From Nakazawaea peltata (Eukaryota; Ascomycota; Pichiomycetes; Alaninales; Pachysolenaceae): a stretch of 64,000 bases of DNA. Made by a program: the position numbers and the translations under genes. The stretch is from assembly GCA_001599355.1 (NCBI GenBank), contig BCGQ01000002.1:385554-449553 (forward strand), written 5' to 3'. The notes below the pieces were generated by a model. That model was given only the letters and a program-made list of their open reading frames with translations, did no database searches and was not told the DNA's origin. Of this stretch, positions 50,469 through 58,678 are shown in pieces. Position 1 is the stretch's first letter, and every line of letters starts with the position of its first letter.

Positions 50469-50533
50469 TTATCTCATCCCTCTCTATTATGCAACCAAAG
50501 CGCAGCAAAAATTTTCTCTTTATCAGTCTTATC
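50469..50533 (-). promoter_or_regulatory. GATAA sites upstream of the purine permease
   Basis: GATAA on the minus strand occurs at 50469-50473, 50520-50524 and 50529-50533, the last two almost adjacent. GATA factors (Gln3/Gat1, AreA) activate purine permease genes in fungi. Confidence 0.5.
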
Positions 50534-50761
50534 AGTGGGCCTTAAAGAGGGAAAAGATGGGGTGAAAAAGTCTTGTGAATTTTTTTTAAGCGGTAGAAGC
50601 CTTCTCGGATATACCCAGTGACGCAAGGTAAGATTGGCAAATGTGCTGGCCTAGACAGAGATTTGGCAGCACTCGGTATATGCATAGACTAAAAGGATGG
50701 GGTCCTTGTCACGATATTATTAAGGGAGAAGTGATGATCTGACTATAGTATTATGGATTAG

Positions 50762-51129
50762 CTAGATAAAGAATTAACCAATTACACTACAAAAGGCTAT
50801 TTACTTCGATTAGTTCCCGGAGTTAATCTTCCTCCCAATCAATCTTACCTAATCCAACAATTATTGGCTTATTCATTCATGCCAATTTTTGACGGTTATC
50901 TTTTAATCGCAAACTTTAAATTTCCATAATTCCCTCCATGTATGCAGCAGCCCTTAGAGAAGAAAAAATATTTTTTTTTTCTTCCAAGCCTAAGTTTTTT
51001 TTAGGTCGTCTTGTGAATAATTTGGCAGATTATGTAGGCGTACGGATATATCCATCGGTGCACCGATACAAGTGGTACGTTAGAGAACTTTTACCTGATG
51101 ATCATGATGTGTTCTGGAAGAATCCGTGA
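50762..51129 (+). pseudogene. Two adjacent orphan frames, possible gene remnant
   Basis: A 55-codon frame (50762-50929) without its own upstream ATG reads like protein (LTNYTTKGYLLRLVPGVNLP, then SYLIQQLLAYSFMPIFDGYL). An ATG two codons before it at 50753 is cut off by TAG. Eight bases after its TAA a 63-codon ATG frame (50938-51129) follows, whose second half also looks protein-like (RLVNNLADYVGVRIYPSVHR, then YKWYVRELLPDDHDVFW) and which contains two homopolymer T runs. They may be parts of one decayed or spliced gene, or chance. No family recognised. Confidence 0.3.
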
Positions 51130-52177
51130 TCTTGATCTATGGATGTTACACTCTATAGATCACACTTTCTATCATTTCTCCGCCTCTTATTTTATACACT
51201 GTTGCATTTGATGTCTGGCTTATCCTGAAAGCCATCCTTAATCAAGACAAGAGTAACTAACTATTTGACCAATCAGTTTCTCGGTAGATTTATTCACCAC
51301 GATAAGATAATAGTCTCGCACTCTTAGATCTGACACTCTCACTCTGTAAAATCTCCCCTTATTAACTGACCCCAATGCCTATTTCTTCTTTATCGCTTTA
51401 ACGATTCTGTCCAATCGCCCTCGCTCCCTTGTAGAGAGCAACTTGCATGGCTATTGTTCTTTTTTTTCGCTAAGCAGCTCAGTATTTGCGCGCCGTTCTC
51501 ATTCCCCGTAAGCGCACCTTCGGCATTTTCCGAGCTATCTTATCCAGTAAAAATAGTCAACAAGCGGAAAGTTCCATTAGGTAATAAAATAGGGGCTTTT
51601 TACAGAAAAATATACGACACCAATGGCCGGAACCGCCCAGTATGTAACCGTCATAGGCACTGTCGCATGACATACAAATTTACATTTGACTCACGTCAAC
51701 TACAGAATGATTCAGCAGAGGAAAAAAAAACACCCAAAATATCAAGGGTGCTGCGAAAGGAGCAATGCCTTTCCGCATAAACATAATCTTTATATTAAGA
51801 TAAACGTATAAATCAATAAAAAAAACACGCCGGGCACGCCGAAATATGTGCCATTTGTAAACGTCTTTCACTAAGTTAGTTGGGCTGAACCCAAACTATC
51901 TATCAATATTTTGATAGACCCTTCTTGAATAATTTTTTTGATTTTTTTCAATTTTTCAATTTTTTTGATTTTTCGGTAATTTGAGGCATGAGCTGGAGTT
52001 ACTCCGCTTAATACCATAGAAGTTGGGCAGTAAGATCTGAATTCTCGCTTAATACCACAGTAACTGGATAATACGATAATTCTGCGCTTAATACCTAAAG
52101 TTAAGTACTGATTCATTCTTTTGATGAAGATAGATCCAATGGAACTAGAAAATTTAAGTGATAGTTAAAAACACTGT
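51130..52177. repeat. Intergenic region with CGCTTAATACC repeats
   Basis: About 1.05 kb downstream of the cyclin gene. The element CGCTTAATACC occurs three times (about 52004, 52046 and 52085), each after a short TTACTC/AATTCT sequence, with spacing 42 and 39. A tract of T-rich repeats (TTTTTTGATTTTTTTCAATTTTTCAA) lies just to the left. A 108-codon frame at 51454 lacks an ATG and family features. Confidence 0.5.
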
Positions 52178-53347
52178 TCAATAACAAGGAACATATTGGT
52201 TGTTTGCTCCATAATAATACCCATCTGGTTGTTGGTACTGCAGTTGAGATTGCTGCATATTCATATAGTAATCAGTGTTGTTGTTATAATAATAATATGG
52301 TTGATTGGCATATGGGTTGGCAATTGGGGATGAATAATAAGCTTGGTAAGCGACATTATTATCAAATTGACCATGGAAATTTTTACCGACACTTGGTGTA
52401 GTGCTAGCAGTAGGTAATTGATTACTTGCATACGACGATGGAGTAGGATAACCACCATGATATGGAGGAGGGGAAGAAGCTGAAGAAGCCAGTAAAAATT
52501 GAGATTGTTCAGCTTCAAGAGGTGATTGGAGTTGCAATGAGATTGGAGTTTGACATTGATAAGAAACAGCAGACGACGATTGAGAAGCACGTTGTTGTTG
52601 TTCTTGCAATTTATTGTTATAACACCAATCATCAAAAGAATTCTCCAACACAGTAAAGGAAGAATCCTCCATAATAGTCTTTAAATCATAGTTCAAACAG
52701 GTCAAGAATTCAATTTCTAATTTCGAGATCAAGGAAATCTCCAAACCAGAGGCATGAGACCAAGATTTATTAGTAAAAGTGGAATCATCATTGAATTTGT
52801 TGGCCAATAATAACGACATGATAACATTTGTATAAATGTCAGTAGTCGATTCACTTGAACAAGATGCAACCTTGTTAGATAAATATAAAACCGACAATAA
52901 AACAGTCGATCTTGGTAATCTAGTAGCGGTGATAACGTTCTTCAACTTTGATTCCAAAGCATTAGGAGTTGTACTATCATGTTGCTTAAAGATATTGATA
53001 CTTAATAAAGTCAAAAATTTAACAATCTCGTCAATGTCATAATCCAAAACAGCAGAGACACCACCAACAACGTTATCTTGCGGCAGAGGTTGTTGAGGTA
53101 ATGGTGGTTGAATTAATGGCAACTGAGAGATCAGCAGAGGTGCATAGGCAACAGGAGGTTGATGCAACAGTTGTTGCAGACCGTAAATATGTTGCAGTAC
53201 CGGAGCTGGGGCCTGAGGATAAAATGAACTTGTGGAATACAGGTGGCCATGATGTGGTTGGAAAGGTTGTGGTTGGGATGGTGGTTGATAGGATGAATAA
53301 TGACGGGAATGTTGAGGTGGTAATTGGTAATATCCGGTCAGTGACAT
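52178..53347 (-). CDS. CLG1: Pho85-type cyclin, Clg1/Pcl-like
   Basis: A 389-residue protein with a Pro/Gln/Tyr/Ser-rich N-terminus, a cyclin box at about 95-235 (VLLSVLYLSNKVAS, LLANKFNDDSTFTNKSW, ISKLEIEFLTCLNYDL) and a Tyr/Asn/Gln-rich C-terminus. NKFNDD-TNKSW followed by LEIEFL is the Pcl/Clg1 form of the box. Pho85 cyclins direct the kinase to nutrient, glycogen and cell-cycle substrates. The long Gln/Tyr flanks point to Clg1 rather than Pcl1/2 or Pho80, but this is an inference. Confidence 0.7.
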   Translation of the reverse strand: MSLTGYYQLPPQHSRHYSSYQPPSQPQPFQPHHGHLYSTSSFYPQAPAPVLQHIYGLQQLLHQPPVAYAPLLISQLPLIQPPLPQQPLPQDNVVGGVSAVLDYDIDEIVKFLTLLSINIFKQHDSTTPNALESKLKNVITATRLPRSTVLLSVLYLSNKVASCSSESTTDIYTNVIMSLLLANKFNDDSTFTNKSWSHASGLEISLISKLEIEFLTCLNYDLKTIMEDSSFTVLENSFDDWCYNNKLQEQQQRASQSSSAVSYQCQTPISLQLQSPLEAEQSQFLLASSASSPPPYHGGYPTPSSYASNQLPTASTTPSVGKNFHGQFDNNVAYQAYYSSPIANPYANQPYYYYNNNTDYYMNMQQSQLQYQQPDGYYYGANNQYVPCY

Positions 53348-54742
53348 GAAGAATATCTTTTTTTTTTGTGATTAAATGGGGGTTTTCAGTGTCGATAACT
53401 TAATGAAAAGCTCGATCCAAGTAAAGTTTTGATGTGACTGGGCGAAAGGACAAATAACTTAATATCTCCTTTCTCGTTTTGTTCACACTTGAAACGCTGA
53501 AACTCTTTCTGATCCAAATATATATATAGTAATCTTTTGATCACTAGTATAAAATTCGTGCTCTTTAATTCGATCAGGGTAACAAATTAATGTTCCGGTT
53601 GAAAATGAAAAAAAGACACCACAGGGGAAACGTGAGAAGAGTTCTGGTGATAAAACTAAAATATATATAAATCGAAATGAATTATATATACTTTGAAATA
53701 TCCAAATAGATTAGTTTAAGATTTAAAAAATCTTCATTTAAACGGCGGTCCAATTTTCTTTTATAGATTTTTTCTCAATTTTCTTCACCAGCTCACGAGC
53801 CTAAAGAATTTGAGTCAGAAGGCAAAGAGCGCAATGAAAAAGAAAGGAAAGGAGGCAAATTAGCAGTAAAAGCAACAGCGAAAACGAAAAATTTTCTTTT
53901 TTACAGCAAAAATTTGCTGTAAAAATTTTTTGCTACGCGAGAAAAATTTTTATTGTTTCTTTTTGGTGGGAGTTATTGCTAGAAGGGGAAGGAGAAAAGA
54001 AAGGAAGGGAGGATAGGAAGGGCAAGCAGAGGGGGGAGGAGAGGAGAAAAGAGAGGAGGAGGAGGAAGAGGGGGAGAGCAAGAGAGGAGGAGAGAAAGTG
54101 ACAAGCTAAAGCCATGGCAACATAACAAACTCACCATAGATAATCTCTAACTTCCATTGCTTGCATGAACTTGTCATTCTTTCCATACTCATGTGCTCTA
54201 ATAACTTCATCTCCACTATCCTGTCATCAACTCATGTTGCTGCTTTTCCCTTCCTGTTTAGGCTGACCCCTCTCATTTGGCTTACGCGCATGCTATTTAA
54301 CTTTTTTTTTCTTTCTTCAATTTCACGCTGGCCTTAATAGTGGAAGGCTCAAGGTGTGGAAATTGGGTCTAGACGTTGAACACTCTCAGACAGCATAGCA
54401 TATGTAAAAGATATTATTTATCAATAGTACACTGGATACTCTAGGTGGAATACACCTTCTTTAGTGTACTACTGTAGATTGGACCCTTATATCTGTACGG
54501 CCCAAAAGAGGCTGGGCTGGTGATTTTACTCAATTTACATAAGTGCCTAATTAGGAAGATTCCACAATAGGAAACAAACCTATGTGTCCACATTTAGGGA
54601 TTTGGAACATTTCACACGACTTTATCAAGGCCCAGTCTATTCGATGCTGGACGATGCCTACATCATGTTTACACCATGTCTACACCTTGTCTCCACCTGT
54701 CTACAATTCTCATCCAGTATATTACATTCTATTTATACAATC
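53348..54742. other. Cyclin upstream region with palindrome and homopurine tract
   Basis: About 1.4 kb. TTTTTACAGCAAA and its complement TTTGCTGTAAAAA (53898-53910 and 53913-53925) form a near-perfect 28-base palindrome. A roughly 115-base tract (about 53980-54100) is almost pure G/A on the plus strand. Short AT repeats (TATATATAT) lie near 53520 and 53665. No gene recognised. Confidence 0.6.
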
Positions 54743-55274
54743 TCATCTTTTGAATCCAGGTGGTGGATTAAATCTCTTTACACCTTGTGATCTAATAGGT
54801 CCTCCCGTTCCACTACTCAACATCTTATTATTAGTAGCAGAAGTAGTGGATAATACCTTAGCAGTACCCTTTGGAACTGTCTTAGTATTCAATAAAACCG
54901 GCTTCCCACTTATTCCTCCTTCAATGCTTAAACTTATCACATGCTCTCCTCTCAAAATTATCAACCCTAAATATCTTTTATCTTCGTCTACTTGAGACTC
55001 ATCTATTGAAGTTGGCTTTTTCTTTGCTTGTTTCAGTAACAACTGTTGAGATCTCTTTGTTATTCTAAACTCTTCACATTCACTCAATACTAAATTCATA
55101 TGCTTATCAAAGGACAACATCTTTCCAACAAATTGCCGCCCATCTAACGTTATCACCTTGATACGGTAGTTAATTAAGTCAGACATTTTAGTCTTTTTCG
55201 ACAATAAAGAAGCCTGGAATGACATGTTAGTACTTAGCGATCTTAAATGGACATTAATCTATATTACTTACCAT
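54743..55274 (-). CDS. SMB1: Core spliceosomal protein SmB, two exons
   Basis: Exon 1 is just the ATG (55274-55272). A 58-nt intron (55271-55214; GTAAGT, TACTAAC at 55226-55232, CAG) separates it from exon 2 (55213-54743), giving 157 residues. The Sm fold shows IKVITLDGRQFVGKMLSFD, HMNLVLSECEEF and LGLIILRGEHVISL, and the tail ends NPPPGFKR, matching S. cerevisiae Smb1. SmB is part of the heptamer on U1, U2, U4 and U5 snRNAs. A second ATG inside exon 2 (residue 11, MSDLINYRIKV) would allow a start without splicing. A single-codon first exon is common in yeast. Confidence 0.93.
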
Positions 55275-55532
55275 TTTAACTATTCTATTCTTCACGTCTC
55301 TCTTCTACTCTTCTACTCTTCTACTCTCCTTAGTTAAGTGTTTTGTATGAAGATTTTTCTATAGGAATTGATATATGCACTACCTTTGTGATTGGGATAT
55401 TTGTATTCAGTGCACGACTGTTTTACAGTTGGAATATTCGTTTTTTATGCACTACTTCAAATTGAGTATTTATAAATTATTTTCTTATGCACTACCTTAT
55501 CTTTCTATAAACGGATATTAGCTAAAAATACA
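55275..55532. repeat. SMB1-SQS1 intergenic region with short repeats
   Basis: TTCTACTC repeats three times in tandem (about 55303-55326). TATGCACTAC recurs at 55374, 55446 and 55486. The SQS1 stop lies to the right. Confidence 0.6.
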
Positions 55533-57785
55533 CTACTTCTCACTAATCTTCAATCCCAACTTTGTAGTTTTGACAGTTGCCTGGATAGGTTCACTTATTC
55601 CAGAATTGTTAATACCCAAACCTTCACCTTTAGCCCAACCCAACTTCTCTAACAATCTTCTTCCTACATTTTCTTGACCGATTTCTGGGGCTGTATGGCC
55701 TACGATTTGACCCTCATGAACGTGAGCCGTATTCTTTGGACCACGACGACCAGTTTCGTCTTCCAGTGGTAATTTGGCAACGTCCCGACGTGGGAAAAAT
55801 GGCCTTTGCTTCAACATCCGGTTGATACGATTATAGTCCGGAAGATGGTTGAAGGTCTTCTTGGTCTTATAACAATAAATATGCTTGGAATTTCCTTGTT
55901 GTAAATGCTTTGATTTCATATTGTACAGATCTGCCATATTGCTGATTACTTTGAGACCATGTGGATCAAGAGGTGGGAATGAGATGGACATTCTTTCTCC
56001 ATCGTGTAAGAAGGATTCGAACTCACTTTTAATCTCACGAATCATGATTTTATGTGGATATTTGGCCCAAAGATCATAAGGTTGATCTTGTAAATGATCT
56101 TGTTTAGCTTTCGATTTCTTGTTTTTGAGTGATGCTTTATGGGAGATATATTGATCTTGTAACAGTTCAGCCAAAGCGATATCGGCGATGTTGTCGACAT
56201 CAAGACGACGTCTACTACCTTTACCTTTAGTTTTGAGAGTTTCAGTGGCGGGAATATCGTCATCGATGAACAGCAGAGAAGAGAAGATACGACCTTTTTG
56301 GGCGTAGTCTAATAAAAGATCTTCACCATTATCTTCCTCTTCTTCTTCCTCTTCTTCCTCTTCCTCTGTATCACTAAATTCAATATCATAATCCTCCTGC
56401 TCATCTTCCTCAGATTCATATGCCCCAAGTTCTTGAAGAACATACTTGAAATACAGATTAGTACGATGCTCTGGCAATCCACTATCCACCAACCTCTCGG
56501 CCAAATCTTCTTGGTCTATCCATATATAATCTTCTGTGTAAAACATATCAGGGGATTGAAGATTGAATTGGAAAGTATCGGCTCCCATACGATAATTCGA
56601 GTATGTAATTTTACTAATATCGAATTGGAAATCTTCTTCTACGAAACCGAATTCTGGCTCGTTGGATTTGGCTTTTGGTAAACAGTTTTTGTCATTCTTT
56701 GGCTTCTGGATTGGAGGCTCTGGGGTATCTTTGATTGATAAGGATTCGATTTGGGGATCTTGGGAGTTGAAATCATCAATTTCATTCTTGTAAGAACGAG
56801 GTTTCAGGATATTAGCATGTAATTCACCGGATTTTGAGAGTTTGGCATTGAGAGACACTTTTCCAATACTGAAATCTTCGTCAAATTCGACTCCAGTAGG
56901 GGAAGATGGGGTATTATGAGAGATTATCTCTGGTATTTCACCTTGGGTGTCAGTGAAGAAGAGGCGTTGACTTGATTGGAGGTCTTGTGTTTGTTCGATC
57001 TCAATAGCAGGCTCGAACTCATCATCTACTTCTTCCTCTTCCTCTTCCTCTTTCTCTATTTCTTCCTCTACTTCTTCCTCTACTTCTTCCTCTACTTCTT
57101 CCTCATCCTCTTCCTGTTCTTCCTCTTCTGGCTGCTCATCTTCCTCTTCCTTCTCCTGTTCTTCCAACTGTTCCTGCTCTCTCGCTACCCGACCCGGAAC
57201 AAGATCCCTAGCAAACACAAGCTCCCCAATCGCCTTATAATCAAATCTCTCCCTCGGTCTAGGTACATATCTACCAACAGCTGGTAACATGACAGCAGTA
57301 TCATGGTCTTCCACTCTCTCTACTTCTCCCCCCTCCTCTCCCCCCTCCTCTTCATGACCTTTCTCACTCAATTTCTTCAGCTCCTTGATCTTCTTATAGA
57401 GCTCAGCAGATGGGTCATATGTCTCGATCGATTTAACAAACAAGATCGGCTGCTTTCTAAGCTCTTTCCTCATCGTATTCTCTCTTGAAGAACTTGTGTA
57501 ATATACTTCATCCATCATTCTACCGGGGCGTCTGCCGCCTTGAGCCATGGAACGAGGAGGCATATAAATGGAGTCATCGGCGTCATTCAATTCGGGGAAT
57601 TCTCTGGAATCGTTGAAACCGCCGCCAAAACCGCCGCCTCTTCCTCCTCTTCCTCTTCCACCGAACCCACCTCGTCCTCGTCCTCTTCCACCTCTTCCTC
57701 CACGTGCGGAACCACCTTGGGTCTTTTTAAGACCACGACCATAACTGTTCCCTTTATGGCCTTTATTGCTGTGTCTTTTTGCCAT
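55533..57785 (-). CDS. SQS1: G-patch protein Sqs1/Pfa1
   Basis: A 750-residue protein: basic Gly/Arg-rich N-terminus (MAKRHSNKGHKGNSYGRGLK, GGRGGRGRGRGG), two acidic runs of Glu/Asp (about 205-260 and 490-510), an R3H-like region (about 600-660, SFPPLDPHGLKVISNMADLY) and a C-terminal G-patch (EKLGWAKGEGLGINNSG, TTKLGLKI). Sqs1 stimulates the helicase Prp43 in pre-40S and pre-60S maturation and splicing. Length matches the 767-residue S. cerevisiae protein. The frame is open 16 codons upstream but the first ATG is 57785. SQS1 (YNL224C) and ATG4 (YNL223W) are divergent neighbours in S. cerevisiae as here. Confidence 0.9.
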   Translation of the reverse strand: MAKRHSNKGHKGNSYGRGLKKTQGGSARGGRGGRGRGRGGFGGRGRGGRGGGFGGGFNDSREFPELNDADDSIYMPPRSMAQGGRRPGRMMDEVYYTSSSRENTMRKELRKQPILFVKSIETYDPSAELYKKIKELKKLSEKGHEEEGGEEGGEVERVEDHDTAVMLPAVGRYVPRPRERFDYKAIGELVFARDLVPGRVAREQEQLEEQEKEEEDEQPEEEEQEEDEEEVEEEVEEEVEEEIEKEEEEEEEVDDEFEPAIEIEQTQDLQSSQRLFFTDTQGEIPEIISHNTPSSPTGVEFDEDFSIGKVSLNAKLSKSGELHANILKPRSYKNEIDDFNSQDPQIESLSIKDTPEPPIQKPKNDKNCLPKAKSNEPEFGFVEEDFQFDISKITYSNYRMGADTFQFNLQSPDMFYTEDYIWIDQEDLAERLVDSGLPEHRTNLYFKYVLQELGAYESEEDEQEDYDIEFSDTEEEEEEEEEEEDNGEDLLLDYAQKGRIFSSLLFIDDDIPATETLKTKGKGSRRRLDVDNIADIALAELLQDQYISHKASLKNKKSKAKQDHLQDQPYDLWAKYPHKIMIREIKSEFESFLHDGERMSISFPPLDPHGLKVISNMADLYNMKSKHLQQGNSKHIYCYKTKKTFNHLPDYNRINRMLKQRPFFPRRDVAKLPLEDETGRRGPKNTAHVHEGQIVGHTAPEIGQENVGRRLLEKLGWAKGEGLGINNSGISEPIQATVKTTKLGLKISEK

Positions 57786-58678
57786 ATTTTGGGGTGGTGT
57801 GAAGGGTAGTAAGTTGGTGTTAGTCAAAGGCAAATAAGAGTTGGCGATGGGTTAATTGATAATTTGCTGAGCTGGCGCGTGGGGACGTTAGTTTGTAGAC
57901 AGCCCTAGTTTAATCAGTGCCCGCTAGTTTTTTTGGACAGGTTTGTATAAAGTTGTATTTTGCTGATCAGTGCCCGCAGTTTCTTTGGACAGCTCTGCTC
58001 TGTGTAAATTAGTATTCTGCTGATCTCTGTGTATTAGTTTGACAGCGCCTCTTGACACTTGCAGTACAGCTGACTGTACTTCAGCTTTCAGTTGGGAGGA
58101 AGAGAGGGTTGCGATGGAGAGGAGAAGACAAAGGTTTAGTTGAGAAGTGTGAGGGAGGTGTAGAGGTCAAGGTTCAGTGGGGCAGTGAGGTTAAAAGTGG
58201 GTTGAGGTGCTGTAGTGGATACTGTAGTGGTGTAGCTCAGTAAGAAGTAGTGGAGTAGACAGCCCCAATGTACTTCGTTACATTTCCTAATTAGGTAACT
58301 AAGGGCATGAATTCATGCCCTTTAACCGATAAGAATACAGAATAAGAGGGGATGAATAAGTTGGATATCGGAGTGACATAGTATTGAAATGATAGTGATA
58401 GTCTGATATCATCCACTAACCTACCCGAACATCTAGTATTCTATGCCTGTATCCTCCGTATGTGTTTATTATGTGTTTATTTCTCTAGGGTTTATGTCTA
58501 GTCTCTGTACTATCTTGCCCTAATTCCTAAATTCTATAATTGCCCTAATTTCCTTCTGTAATTGCCTCTTTATTTCCCTTTTCGCACAATTTGCCCCATC
58601 TCATTTACGTGTATCAAATTACTCACAATCTTTAACACGGTAGTTAACCACACCATTTCTAGAGCAGTTGAGTACCAA
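57786..58678. repeat. SQS1-ATG4 divergent promoter with imperfect tandem duplication
   Basis: About 890 bases. Two copies of a 53-58 base unit (57913-57965 and 57966-58023) share ATCAGTGCCCGC, GTTT-TTTGGACAG and TGTA-A-GT-TATT-TGCTGA, with a degenerate part of a third copy to the right. CCTAATTTC/CCTAATTAGG-like runs lie around 58280 and 58520-58560. No gene is seen. Confidence 0.6.

Noticed and set aside
51454-51780. 108-codon frame in the cyclin downstream region
   Set aside because: Begins at TTG with no ATG near the start and shows no domain.
54582-54995. 137-codon plus-strand frame
   Set aside because: It overlaps SMB1 on the other strand and has no recognisable content.
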